Positions 1-7,790 of a DNA stretch of 64,000 nt are shown here, piece after piece. The position numbers were made by a program, and so were the translations under genes. This DNA comes from CBDBCU01 sp965203435 (GTDB taxonomy: Bacteria; Chloroflexota; Dehalococcoidia; Lucifugimonadales; UBA3495): NCBI GenBank assembly GCA_965203435.1, contig CBDBCU010000004.1, positions 1 through 64,000 on the forward strand, read 5' to 3'. Within the stretch, counting starts at the first letter, position 1; each line of letters starts with the position of its first letter. Under the pieces are notes generated by a model. The model searched no databases and was not told where the DNA came from. It saw only the letters and a list, made by a program, of their open reading frames with translations.

Positions 1-1
1 G

Positions 2-1072
2 GCAATTCAGCTCTACCAGGGCTGGCAGTTGCTGAATTGCCCCAACCCTTTTGTTGTAGCGGAATGGGGGGCCGGCAACGGTCTGCTGAGCCGGGATATT
101 GCGGCCGCCGCCGCGCAACTGCCCGGCGGATTTGGCAATGGCCTGCGCTATCTTTGTATCGACCGCTACAATCCCGCCGGCCCCGCACACAAAACCGACA
201 CCGCCGCCGGCATAACCCGCATCACGGCGGCGGGATTGCCTTTGCGCGGATTGCGCGGCGTCATCCTGTCCAACGAACTGCTGGATGCCTTTCCAGTGCA
301 TCAGGTGAAAATGGCGGGCGGGCAGCTGCGGGAAGTTTATATCGCCATTGACGCCAGCGGGAACTTGACCGAAACCCTGGCCGATCCCTCCACTCCGGCC
401 CTGGCCGCCCGGCTGGAGGAACTGAATATCCGCTTGGCGGAGGGGCAGACTGCCGAAATCAACTTGCAACTGGACGATTGGGCTGAGGAGGTAGCGGCGG
501 CGTTGGCGGCCGGATTTGTCTTGACGATTGACTACGGCCGGCCGGCGGCGGAATTGTACGATAACCAGCTGCGCCCCCGGGGGACATTGACTACCTATTA
601 CCGCCACGCCCAAACCGACGCCCCGTTGCGGAATATCGGGCGGCAGGATTTAACCGCTCAAGTGGACTTTACGGCGGTCGTCAATGCCGGCCGCCGGGCC
701 GGGTTGACGCCGCTGAACTTGGCTACGCAAGGGCCGTTTCTCCGCAACCTGGGATTGGATAGTTTCCGGCGGCGGTTAGCGGCTATGCCCTTGTCCCGGC
801 GGGACTTGTCGGCTAACCGGGCCGGGTTGGCGGCTCTGGCCCATCCCGCCGGGATGGGTGCTTTCAAGGTTCTGGCCCAGGGCAAGGGGATAGGCCAGGC
901 GGATTTATGGGGCTTTGCGCCGGCGGCCGCCGCTGCGGAAATAGCCGCCCGTCTGCATATCCCATTGTTGACCGATAGGCATATAGCCCTGCCCGCCGGT
1001 TGGCCGGCGGCCGGGGCTGAGGAGTTTGAGTTGGCGTGGGAGCAGCTGTGGCCCGGCCCACCGTCGGGATAA
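2..1072 (+). CDS. MidA/NDUFAF7-type SAM-dependent methyltransferase, 5' end missing
   Basis: This frame is open to the window edge, so the N-terminus lies upstream; the first in-window start-like codon is a TTG at 29. The protein shows a class I SAM-binding motif (EWGAGNGLLSRD) followed by LSNELLDAFPVHQV, the signature of the MidA/DUF185 family, whose mitochondrial members methylate an arginine of complex I. Bacterial substrates are mostly unknown, so a protein target is an inference. About 357 codons are visible, close to the usual family length of 350-400. It ends at a TAA two bases from the end of the convergent HD gene, leaving no room for a separate terminator. Confidence 0.85.
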   Translation, partial: AIQLYQGWQLLNCPNPFVVAEWGAGNGLLSRDIAAAAAQLPGGFGNGLRYLCIDRYNPAGPAHKTDTAAGITRITAAGLPLRGLRGVILSNELLDAFPVHQVKMAGGQLREVYIAIDASGNLTETLADPSTPALAARLEELNIRLAEGQTAEINLQLDDWAEEVAAALAAGFVLTIDYGRPAAELYDNQLRPRGTLTTYYRHAQTDAPLRNIGRQDLTAQVDFTAVVNAGRRAGLTPLNLATQGPFLRNLGLDSFRRRLAAMPLSRRDLSANRAGLAALAHPAGMGAFKVLAQGKGIGQADLWGFAPAAAAAEIAARLHIPLLTDRHIALPAGWPAAGAEEFELAWEQLWPGPPSG

Positions 1073-1073
1073 G

Positions 1074-1646
1074 CTATTCTCCGCTGACTAAATCAATCCG
1101 CGCTGCGATGGGCTTCATACTTTGGATGATAAAACTGATGTGTTCGTCCAGGTCAACGCCCAGTTCGGCCGCCCCCTTGCGGATGTCCTCCCGGTTCACC
1201 TCTTTGGCAAAGTTCTTGTCCCGCAGTTTGCGGTGAACGGAGCGGGGCGTTAGGTCGTCCAGGCTTTTGCCGGGGCGCACCAGAGCCACCGCCCGGATAA
1301 AGCCGGACAATTCATCCACCGCAAAGAGGGTATGCTCCATCAAGGACTCCCGGGGAATGCCGGTATGCTCGCCGTGGGTCAGCACCGCCCGGATAATGTC
1401 CTCCGGGTAGCCCTGTTCCCGCAGGATTTCCGCTCCGTAGGTGGGATGGGATTCCGGCGTAGGGCAGATTTCCCAGTCAAAATCATGGAGCAGGCCGGCC
1501 AGTCCCCAGCGCTCGACATCGGCCCCGTACTTGACGGCATAGCCCCGCATCGCCGCCTCCACGGTAAGCAGATGCTTCAGCAGCATATCCGTTTTCACAT
1601 AGCGGCGCAAAAACTCCAGGGTATGTTCCCGGTTCATTACCTCCAT
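1074..1646 (-). CDS. HD-domain (HDIG-type) phosphohydrolase-like protein
   Basis: The 190-residue product carries the metal-binding HD pattern: LLHDFDWE, then SHPTYGAEILREQGYPEDI, then LTHGEHTG, then an aspartate in FAVDELSGF. This is the arrangement of small HDIG proteins, thought to be metal-dependent phosphohydrolases on nucleotides or related compounds; the substrate is unknown. The start at 1646 is chosen because GGAGG lies 8 bases upstream; a second ATG three codons later is possible. It lies directly downstream of the tRNA methyltransferase gene on the same strand, so the two are probably co-transcribed. Confidence 0.8.
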   Translation of the reverse strand: MEVMNREHTLEFLRRYVKTDMLLKHLLTVEAAMRGYAVKYGADVERWGLAGLLHDFDWEICPTPESHPTYGAEILREQGYPEDIIRAVLTHGEHTGIPRESLMEHTLFAVDELSGFIRAVALVRPGKSLDDLTPRSVHRKLRDKNFAKEVNREDIRKGAAELGVDLDEHISFIIQSMKPIAARIDLVSGE

Positions 1647-1674
1647 CAGGGAAACCTCCGGCAAAGAGATAGAG

Positions 1675-2520
1675 TTAGACCGCCGGCGCCGCCGGGTTGC
1701 CGGCCGTGCCGATTATCCGCGGCTGGCAGCGCACGGCCGTGGTTAGAAAGCCGCTGTGGGCTACCATGCGGTGCGCCGGGCGGACGCTGCGCTCGGTGAT
1801 ATGCCAGGGGCGCAGCAGCGTCTCAATGGTTTCAATCAGCTGAAACCGCCCGTCGCCTTGCAGCTGTCCCACCAGCTGATGCACCTGCAAAATGGTAGGC
1901 AGAAAGCTAATCAGTATCCCGCCCATCGTCAAGGCCTCGGCCACGCCGGCGACCGCTTGCCACGGCTCCGGCACATCTAGTACCACCCGATCCACCGGCC
2001 CCTCCGGGATACCCTGGTAAATATCGCCGACGGTCACCGTCAGGTTGGACGGATTGGGAATGACTTTGCGGATATTCGCCATCGCCTTGGGGATTACCGA
2101 TTCATCGATTTCGTAGGTGCTGACCCGACCTTTATCGCCGACAGCCCGCAGCAGGGCGGCGGTCAAGGCCCCGGAACCCAGGCCCGACTCGACCACCACC
2201 GCCCCGGGGAAAATGTCGGCAAAGGCGATAATGTTGCCCAAGTCTTTGGGATAGATGATTTGGGGGCCGCGCGGCATCTGCCGCACAAAATCGCCCAGGG
2301 TCGGCCGCACTGCCAGCAGAATATGCCCCCGGTCGGTGCGATACCAGCCGCCGACGCTCTGCCCAATCAGCCCGTCGTGGGGCAGCCGTCCCAGGTGGCT
2401 GTGAAAAATCTGCCCGGCGGTCAGGGTATGCAGATAGCGGCGGCCCTTGCGATCCAGCAGCAGGGCCAAATCGCCCTCCTGAAAGTAGCCGCTGGGGTCG
2501 GCTTCCCGGTCAAAAGTCAA
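1675..2520 (-). CDS. trmI: tRNA (adenine-58-N1)-methyltransferase TrmI
   Basis: The protein matches the TrmI/Gcd14 family, which methylates A58 in the T-loop of tRNA. The N-terminal beta domain (LLLDRKGRRYLHTL) is followed by the family motif IIYPKDLGNIIAFADI, the SAM motif ESGLGSGALTAAL, an acidic ribose-binding turn (YEIDES) and the active-site motif VVLDVPEPWQ. About 281 residues fits the family. The TTG at 2520 is preferred because GGGGAG lies just upstream; an in-frame TTG at 2535 has no clear ribosome site. It sits 28 bases upstream of the HD gene. The C-terminal tail after position ~260 is Ala/Pro-rich and not conserved in the family. Confidence 0.93.
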   Translation of the reverse strand: MTFDREADPSGYFQEGDLALLLDRKGRRYLHTLTAGQIFHSHLGRLPHDGLIGQSVGGWYRTDRGHILLAVRPTLGDFVRQMPRGPQIIYPKDLGNIIAFADIFPGAVVVESGLGSGALTAALLRAVGDKGRVSTYEIDESVIPKAMANIRKVIPNPSNLTVTVGDIYQGIPEGPVDRVVLDVPEPWQAVAGVAEALTMGGILISFLPTILQVHQLVGQLQGDGRFQLIETIETLLRPWHITERSVRPAHRMVAHSGFLTTAVRCQPRIIGTAGNPAAPAV

Positions 2521-2591
2521 GGCAATTCTCCCCAAGGGATTTCGTTCGAGGGCCGGGTATTGCTCCTAGTATATTGCCCGCCGCCGCTTTA

Positions 2592-2690
2592 CCGTCATTC
2601 TCGCGCAAGCGGGAATCCGGGAATGCCTAGCGATCAACCGTCTAGTCTTTTCAGTGCGGTTCTGGATTCCCGCTTGCGCGGGAATGACGG
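2592..2690. repeat. Long inverted repeat of the CCGTCATTC/GCGGGAATCC family
   Basis: Two 27-bp arms (2592-2618 and 2664-2690) are almost perfect reverse complements (one T/C difference) around a 45-bp spacer. The same arms recur near 24.0, 47.6, 52.3, 57.3 and 57.4 kb, so this is a dispersed, probably non-autonomous hairpin element. It lies between trmI and the tRNA gene. Confidence 0.85.
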
Positions 2691-2745
2691 TTTTATATGC
2701 GCGGTCTCAGGGGAATAGGGGCGGGAGCGGGGGAGGCCGGAATGA

Positions 2746-2820
2746 TGGAGCGGGCGATGGGATTCGAACCCACGACTCTTTGCTTGGGAAGCAAATACTC
2801 TACCACTGAGTTACACCCGC
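2746..2820 (-). tRNA. tRNA-Gly (anticodon CCC), CCA encoded
   Basis: Read on the minus strand, the acceptor stem GCGGGTG pairs with CGCCCGC. It is followed by discriminator T and an encoded CCA at 2746-2748. The D arm is ACTC-AGTGGTA-GAGT, the anticodon stem-loop TTTGC-TTCCCAA-GCAAA places CCC at the anticodon, and the T arm is GTGGG-TTCGAAT-CCCAT. Glycine identity fits the anticodon and the overall sequence. Two further base pairs (GA/TC) extend past the acceptor stem but are not counted as part of the tRNA. Confidence 0.95.
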
Positions 2821-2958
2821 TCACTGCCCGGACAAAAGCAGTATAACACATCCCGATCGGTTTGTCATTAGGGTAACGGCATCAATTTTCAAATCCGTTT
2901 TTAAGGACTTGTTGCCGCTGATTATTGCCGCTTCGGATAGCCCATCCTATTTTTTCGC

Positions 2959-2983
2959 TCATCCTGAACTGGTTGAAGGATGA
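2959..2983. repeat. REP-type palindrome, 25 bp
   Basis: TCATCCT...AGGATGA arms flank GAACTGGTTGA. It is one of at least fifteen copies in the window. It lies between the tRNA and the zinc-finger genes. Confidence 0.8.
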
Positions 2984-3009
2984 ATGTTCCTCAACCGGCG
3001 GAATGGAAC

Positions 3010-3261
3010 CTACGGGACGGGTTCGTTCAGGCGGGCGTAGTCATAGACCGGGATGGTCAGTTGGCCGACCGGCTTTCCTTCGCCGGCGCGGAAACTTCTG
3101 ATTATGGCAAGGGCGGCTTCGGGAATAGCTTTGTCGCCGCAGTAAAGGCAGACAAAGGCCGGGACATTGTCGACAAAGAAAGGCTCCGGGCCGGTTTCAT
3201 CGCAGTAGCGGATGATTTCCTCCCGGAAAGCGTCAGGGCTGTGGCAAATCAGGCAGTCCAT
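3010..3261 (-). CDS. YgiT-type zinc-finger protein (single finger)
   Basis: This 83-residue protein starts MDCLICHSPDAF and later has VPAFVCLYCGDKAI, giving the two CxxC knuckles of YgiT/MqsA-type zinc fingers, with the typical link of an aromatic-rich strand and NVPA before the second knuckle. The C-terminus VGQLTIPVYDYARL is the conserved tail of such antitoxin-like proteins. The ATG at 3259-3261 abuts the stop of the upstream two-finger gene and is preceded by two direct copies of GGGGATTAGT. An antitoxin role is inferred from the DUF4258-type gene two genes upstream; it has no separate DNA-binding domain. Confidence 0.75.
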   Translation of the reverse strand: MDCLICHSPDAFREEIIRYCDETGPEPFFVDNVPAFVCLYCGDKAIPEAALAIIRSFRAGEGKPVGQLTIPVYDYARLNEPVP

Positions 3262-3262
3262 A

Positions 3263-3889
3263 CTAATCCCCACTAATCCCCGAGGGTTCATTCGGCGCCC
3301 GGCTCTTGGCGTAGGCGGGGGCAGCGGCGGCTTTCGCCTTTTCCGGCCGGGCTTGGGGGTTTTGCAGGTCAAAGACCGGAATGGACTGGTAGGCAACCGG
3401 GGTTGCTTGTCCCTCCCGGATTTTTCCCAGGGCGTCCATAACCTTGCCGGAAAAGCCGGTAGGCCCGCAGACTCGGCAAACAGCGGCCGGCAGATTCTTT
3501 ACGGTCCGCGGATGGCGGCCGTCGGGATAGATGCGGAGGATAACCCGGTTTTCCTCCCTATCCCGGCTGCGGCAGTTGTAGCAGCGGCTCGGCCGGGCGG
3601 CGGGTTTGCCGTGAGGGTTTTGCAGGTCAAAGACCGGGAGGGACTGGCGGTGGGATGGCGGGATTTCACCGGCGCGGCCCCTTTTCAGGGCAGCACGGGC
3701 GGGAACGGGAAAGACGATTACGCCGCAGACCCGGCACTCCTTGACCGGCAGGTTTTCGATATACAAGGGGGCTTTCCCTGCCGGAGAGAAGTAGCGGACG
3801 ATTTGCACGGCTACGGTTTCCCGGCCGCGGCAGCGATAGCAGCTCCGCTCAGGTTTCCTGGTACGGTTTGCGGATGCGGTAACAGTCAT
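3263..3889 (-). CDS. Tandem double YgiT-type zinc-finger protein
   Basis: The 208-residue product contains two successive YgiT-like modules. The first has CYRC (residue ~17) and CRVCG (~53); the second has CYNC (~103) and CRVCG (~137). Each ends in a similar tail (QSLPVFDLQNP, QSIPVFDLQNP), so the second module arose by internal duplication. With the downstream single-finger gene the locus has three fingers. The start overlaps the end of the upstream DUF4258-type gene by 41 bases, consistent with translational coupling. Single-finger YgiT proteins usually act as antitoxins for DUF4258 or MqsR toxins; what a duplicated finger adds is unknown. Confidence 0.75.
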   Translation of the reverse strand: MTVTASANRTRKPERSCYRCRGRETVAVQIVRYFSPAGKAPLYIENLPVKECRVCGVIVFPVPARAALKRGRAGEIPPSHRQSLPVFDLQNPHGKPAARPSRCYNCRSRDREENRVILRIYPDGRHPRTVKNLPAAVCRVCGPTGFSGKVMDALGKIREGQATPVAYQSIPVFDLQNPQARPEKAKAAAAPAYAKSRAPNEPSGISGD

Positions 3890-4196
3890 CGGCCCACTTA
3901 TACGGCTCGGTTTCCGCCGGGAAATAAGCCGTAATAATCAAGTATTCAGGATAATAGCCGCAAAGGATATGGCCAATGCGGCCATCGGCGGTTTTGCCCC
4001 AAACCAGGCAGGAGCTGTTGGTCTCGGCTTCCGGATTCAGTTCAATAACTTCCGGGGCGTCGGCGCATAGTATAAACGCGATGTCCGCTTCATCGGGGGT
4101 GGGACGCTCGGTTTCCTGGAAGTCATAATGCTGGCTCGGCTCCAATTGGCCGTGGGACGCGGCCCAGCCCAAGGCTTCAATCAGATACTCGCGCAT
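3849..4196 (-). CDS. DUF4258-like putative toxin
   Basis: The 115-residue protein ends with GRIGHILCGYYPEYLIITAY followed by a W..D..RIRK tail. This is the pattern of DUF4258 proteins, small putative RNase-like toxins encoded next to YgiT zinc-finger antitoxins. The ATG at 4196 is preferred (GGGAG just upstream) over a TTG at 4220, which sits directly after a TATAAT-like -10 box at 4223-4228 and would have no ribosome site. The N-terminal ~65 residues are acidic and not a recognised part of the domain. The toxin role rests on family context only. Confidence 0.6.
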   Translation of the reverse strand: MREYLIEALGWAASHGQLEPSQHYDFQETERPTPDEADIAFILCADAPEVIELNPEAETNSSCLVWGKTADGRIGHILCGYYPEYLIITAYFPAETEPYKWADDCYRIRKPYQET

Positions 4197-4255
4197 ACGC
4201 TCCCACCCCGGTTGCTCCAAGGATTATACCCCCGCCGGCAAGGGATTTATACCCC

Positions 4256-5623
4256 CTAAGTAAAAATAGCCTCCTTGATGTTCAGCACATCCTGGCGGAG
4301 TTGGTAGTCCTCGTTGAGTTCGCCGTTGATTTTGCCGGCGCCGTGGATGACGGTGGAATGGTCGCGGCCGCCCAGCAAGCGGCCTACTTCAGTGGGGGAA
4401 AGTTCCAGTTCGTAAATCAGCAGATACATGGCTACCTGGCGGGCCAGGGCGATGGTTTTGCTGCGATTGCGGCCCAGCAGGTCGGCCGGGGAAACTTTGT
4501 AGCGGCGGCTCACCTGTTCCAGGATACGCTCCGGGTCAATAGCGTGGCGGGCGGTGTCCAGGGTCATATCGTCCAGCAGGCGGGAAGTGGATTCCAGGGT
4601 GATGGGGGCGTTCAGCAATTGGGCGTAGGCCACCACCCGGTTGAGACTGCCCTCCAGTTCCCGCACATTTTTCTGCACCCGCTTGGCAATCAGCTCCAGC
4701 ACCGGCGGCTCGACGGCGATTTGCAAATCATCGGCTTTGGCGGCCAGGATGGCGATGCGGGTTTCCAAATCCGGCGGTTGGATGTCGGCAATCAAGCCCC
4801 ATTCGTAGCGGGAACGCAGCCGATCCTCGGTCAGGGTCAGGGCCTTGGGCGGCCGGTCGGAAGTCATCACAATCTGATAGCTGCCGGTGTGCAGATCGTT
4901 AAAGGTATGGAAAAAAGCCTCCTGGGTCTGCTCCTTGCCGTTAAGGAACTGGACATCGTCCATCAGCAGCAGGTGCAGGCTGCGGTAGCGGCGGCGGAAA
5001 TCCTCGGTAGCGCCGCTGCGGATGGCGGTGATGAACTCGTTGGCGAACTGCTCGGCGGACACATAAAGGACTTTCAGCCCGCCCTGGGCCGCCCGCTGGC
5101 CGATGGCGTGGAGCAGATGGGTTTTGCCGAGGCCGACGCCGGAGTAGAGGAACAGGGGATTATAGATGCGGCCGGGAGATTCGGCCACATAAGCGGCGGC
5201 GCTGACCGCCATACGATTGGAGTTGCCGGTGACGAACTTCGCAAAAGAGTAACGGGGACTGAAGTTGACTCGGGTATCCTCGCGGGCGCGCTGCCGCTCG
5301 GCGGCGGAGAGAGTGTTGGCGGCGGCCGGCGCGGCGGCGGTGTCCTCCGGCTCCGTTTCGGCGCTGGGGGGAACCTGAAAGCGGATGTCGTACGGCTGGC
5401 CGGAAACCTGGCGCAGGGTACGCAGCAGGGCTTGGTAAAGGCGCTGCTCGAGGCATTCGATGATAAAGACGCTGGGTACTTCGACCAGCAAATCCATATC
5501 GTTAAAGCCGACGCCGGCGGAATCTTTCAGCCAGGTCTCAAAGGTATTGCGGGGCAGTTGCAGTTCCAACTGGCCCAAAGTGGCGGCCCAGGTTTCCCGG
5601 GCCAAGGCGGCGTCGGCAGTCAT
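4256..5623 (-). CDS. dnaA: Chromosomal replication initiator DnaA
   Basis: The 455-residue protein has the four-domain DnaA layout. An N-terminal helical domain (WAATLGQLELQLPRNTFETW) is followed by an Ala-rich linker at ~95-115. The AAA+ core has Walker A GVGLGKTH, Walker B LLMDDVQFL, and the sensor and arginine-finger region SDRPPKAL...RLRSRYEWGL. The C-terminal DnaA-box-binding domain ends with GGRDHSTVIHGAGKI. It binds DnaA boxes and melts oriC in its ATP form. Unlike the common dnaA-dnaN-recF arrangement it stands alone, and no TTATCCACA-type cluster is seen within several hundred bases. Confidence 0.97.
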   Translation of the reverse strand: MTADAALARETWAATLGQLELQLPRNTFETWLKDSAGVGFNDMDLLVEVPSVFIIECLEQRLYQALLRTLRQVSGQPYDIRFQVPPSAETEPEDTAAAPAAANTLSAAERQRAREDTRVNFSPRYSFAKFVTGNSNRMAVSAAAYVAESPGRIYNPLFLYSGVGLGKTHLLHAIGQRAAQGGLKVLYVSAEQFANEFITAIRSGATEDFRRRYRSLHLLLMDDVQFLNGKEQTQEAFFHTFNDLHTGSYQIVMTSDRPPKALTLTEDRLRSRYEWGLIADIQPPDLETRIAILAAKADDLQIAVEPPVLELIAKRVQKNVRELEGSLNRVVAYAQLLNAPITLESTSRLLDDMTLDTARHAIDPERILEQVSRRYKVSPADLLGRNRSKTIALARQVAMYLLIYELELSPTEVGRLLGGRDHSTVIHGAGKINGELNEDYQLRQDVLNIKEAIFT

Positions 5624-5755
5624 AGCGCAGTCCCCAAGATTGGATGGGCAAGCCCCGGTCGATTATTCCGGGCCTGGGGCAAGGATAGCGGTTATTCGGC
5701 GGCAGTGGCAAGGCAGGGGGAGGTGGTGTTTTGGGGGAAATTTCGCCGGGGACAC

Positions 5756-5784
5756 TTGCGCTTTGTATAAACCGGTGTTATTAT
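5756..5784 (+). promoter_or_regulatory. Putative sigma70-type promoter for the AAA-PIN operon
   Basis: TTGCGC (5756-5761) and TATTAT (5779-5784) are separated by exactly 17 bases and lie about 50 bases before the ATPase start. The same TTGCGC-N17 layout precedes the gene at 59457. Confidence 0.55.
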
Positions 5785-5833
5785 AAGTTTTGGAAGCCAT
5801 CCCACTCCTGCTATGGCAAAGCCGGGAAGCCTT

Positions 5834-7141
5834 ATGCTGACGGAACTAAAACTTACCAACTTCAGGATTTTCGACGACGAGGTAACGGTACGGTTTCGCC
5901 CGATTACCGTCCTGATTGGCCGCAACAGTTCCGGCAAGTCCTCCATCATCAAGTTTCTGCTGATGTTGCAGCAGTCGCTGGGGCCGGGCAAGACGCAGTT
6001 CCTCAGTCCGGAGGGGGATTTGGTGAACCTGGGGGTTTTTGCGGAGCTGAAAAACGCTTTGTCCCGGAAGCGCAACCTCAAGTTTGAGCTGACAGCAAAG
6101 GGACTGGATCCCCAGTTTTCCCCTATTTTGTCCGGGCATCTAAGCGAGTCCGGGGAGTTGCAGCCTGACTTGTTTCGGTACAAAGCCGAGGCTAGGGTTG
6201 CCTACCGCGGAAAACCCGGGGAAAATCAGGTCGGCTACTCGTTGCTGGAGGAGGAGTCCGGGAATGTCCTGACAACTGGTACTTGGGATACTTCCGCTTT
6301 CTGGGGCGATCCGCCGGTACCGAGCATCCTGCTTAACCCCGCTGATTCCGAAGAAGCAGCAGCAGAATGGGCAATAGTATCCGGTGATAGGAGCGATGCC
6401 TTTGCTCGCTTTATGTTGTTGCGGGAAATCGTATACGCGGCGCGTTATCAAGTCAACGCCATTCGGCATATCACGCCGGTCAGGGCTGAGGCGCAAAGGG
6501 TTATCGTTGCGTCGCAACCACCGATTGACAACGTGGGCCAGAGAGGTGAAAATACCCTGCCCCACCTCCATCGGATGATAACTGAACATCCGCGTCATTA
6601 CGATTTCCTGTTGCCGCACCTGCAACGGGTAGCCGGAATCTCGGGCGTAGAATTCAAGACCTCGATCAGGCCGCGGTGGGTCAGTCAGGCTTTCGCCAAG
6701 AATAAAGCTACCGGCGCCAATGTCCACATCGCGGATTATGGCTTTGGCGTGAGCCAGTGCCTGCCGATCTTTGTGCAGGGGGCGATAATGCCGGCCTATA
6801 CCACCCTGATGGTGGAACAGCCGGAGGCGCAGTTGCATCCCACTGCCCAGCTGGAAATGGGCAGCTACTTTGCCGACCTGTGGCAACAGCGGCAGGTGGC
6901 TTCGGTCATTGAGACCCACAGCGACAACATATTGCTACGACTGCGGCGGTTGGTGGCCTTGGGGGAACTGGCGCCGCAGGATATTTCGGTGGCTTACTTC
7001 TCCTTTGAGGAGGATAACCGGAGGATGCCTATCGTCAAAAACCTGGACATTAACCCGGATGGTTCGCTGGAAGCGGGCTTGCCGATGGAGTTCTTTGGGG
7101 CGGATGTGATCGAAGGCTTGCAACTGGGGGCGCGGGTATGA
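5834..7141 (+). CDS. AAA (ABC/OLD-like) ATPase with DUF3696-type C-terminus
   Basis: The 435-residue protein begins MLTELKLTNFRIF, typical of RecF/OLD-like ATPases. It has Walker A IGRNSSGKSS at ~28-37, a signature-like stretch YGFGVSQCLPI, Walker B TLMVEQPEAQLHP, and the switch histidine in VIETHSDNILLRL. The C-terminal region matches DUF3696-type AAA proteins. The start at 5834 has GGGAAG 4 bases upstream; an ATG seven codons earlier lacks a ribosome site. Its stop overlaps the PIN gene start by 4 bases (ATGA), so the two are translationally coupled. ATPases of this class commonly act as sensors paired with a nuclease effector in phage defence (Septu, Gabija, PARIS); this pairing is an inference by analogy. 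Confidence 0.85.
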   Translation: MLTELKLTNFRIFDDEVTVRFRPITVLIGRNSSGKSSIIKFLLMLQQSLGPGKTQFLSPEGDLVNLGVFAELKNALSRKRNLKFELTAKGLDPQFSPILSGHLSESGELQPDLFRYKAEARVAYRGKPGENQVGYSLLEEESGNVLTTGTWDTSAFWGDPPVPSILLNPADSEEAAAEWAIVSGDRSDAFARFMLLREIVYAARYQVNAIRHITPVRAEAQRVIVASQPPIDNVGQRGENTLPHLHRMITEHPRHYDFLLPHLQRVAGISGVEFKTSIRPRWVSQAFAKNKATGANVHIADYGFGVSQCLPIFVQGAIMPAYTTLMVEQPEAQLHPTAQLEMGSYFADLWQQRQVASVIETHSDNILLRLRRLVALGELAPQDISVAYFSFEEDNRRMPIVKNLDINPDGSLEAGLPMEFFGADVIEGLQLGARV

Positions 7142-7674
7142 CCGGCGGCCCCTTTCAGGATGCGGTAGGCATTGACACCAATGTGTTTGTCCATCTGCTG
7201 AATCCGCAGAATAACCCGGACGGGCATATCAACGGCCTGTTGAGGCATCTTGCTGAGCAGAGGGTTGCGTTGCTGATGGATGGCGGCGGGCGGATAGCCG
7301 GGGAGTACGAGCGGTCGATAACGCCCCTTATCCGGGGGCTGGACGAGGCGCGCAACGAAAGGCAAATCCTGCGGTATTGGATGGCGTTTGCGCCCTCCCG
7401 GAAAGTGGAAGTTTCCGAGGGGGATGCCTTGATGGTCGGCATCGGGCAAGTCATTAGCGGCGACGCTGCGGTTGACCGCATCTTTGTCTATGTGGCTTTC
7501 AAGGAGGGGAAAGTCCTCATATCCAATGATGAAAGGGATATAGTGTTCGGCTCCGACCGGGCAAGGGGCTATGTTCCCCGCCGGGAACGGCTTTTGCAGA
7601 TTACGCAGGATTGCCGTCCTCCGGGAGCCGACATATTGACCGCTCGGGAGGCGTACGAAAAAACATTAAGTTGA
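7138..7674 (+). CDS. PIN-domain-like nuclease, partner of the AAA ATPase
   Basis: The 178-residue protein starts with the PIN signature VGIDTNVFVHLLN (first catalytic Asp at ~13). It continues with an acidic GEYE near ~60, DAAVDRIFVYVAF and the late strand VLISNDERDIVFG. This gives the set of spaced acidic residues expected of a PIN metal-dependent RNase or DNase. No antitoxin of the VapB type is present; the coupled gene is an ATPase instead. A strong intrinsic terminator follows, marking the end of a two-gene unit. Nuclease activity is inferred from the fold; the substrate is unknown. Confidence 0.7.
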   Translation: MTGGPFQDAVGIDTNVFVHLLNPQNNPDGHINGLLRHLAEQRVALLMDGGGRIAGEYERSITPLIRGLDEARNERQILRYWMAFAPSRKVEVSEGDALMVGIGQVISGDAAVDRIFVYVAFKEGKVLISNDERDIVFGSDRARGYVPRRERLLQITQDCRPPGADILTAREAYEKTLS

Positions 7675-7685
7675 CCCTCTGTCCG

Positions 7686-7715
7686 CGCCCCTTTCCGGTG
7701 GAAAGGGGCGTTTTT
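7686..7715 (+). terminator. Rho-independent terminator after the AAA-PIN operon
   Basis: An 11-bp perfect stem (CGCCCCTTTCC / GGAAAGGGGCG) with a 3-base loop is followed directly by TTTTT. It is the clearest intrinsic terminator in the window. Confidence 0.93.
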
Positions 7716-7790
7716 GTTGACCCCGGTTTGCCGTTCCGGTTCGGTTGGTGGTATGCTTGGGCGACAAGGCAGGTAGCATTGGGGGCTTTG

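Noticed and set aside
2748..2822. tRNA with acceptor stem GAGCGGG
   Set aside because: Shifting by two gives the canonical GCGGGTG/CGCCCGC stem with discriminator T and encoded CCA.
4301..5770. Long plus-strand open frame across dnaA
   Set aside because: It is the antisense shadow of dnaA, Gly/Gln-rich and without family likeness.
5624..5833. Possible oriC next to dnaA
   Set aside because: No TTATCCACA-like boxes or AT-rich unwinding region beyond a short promoter.
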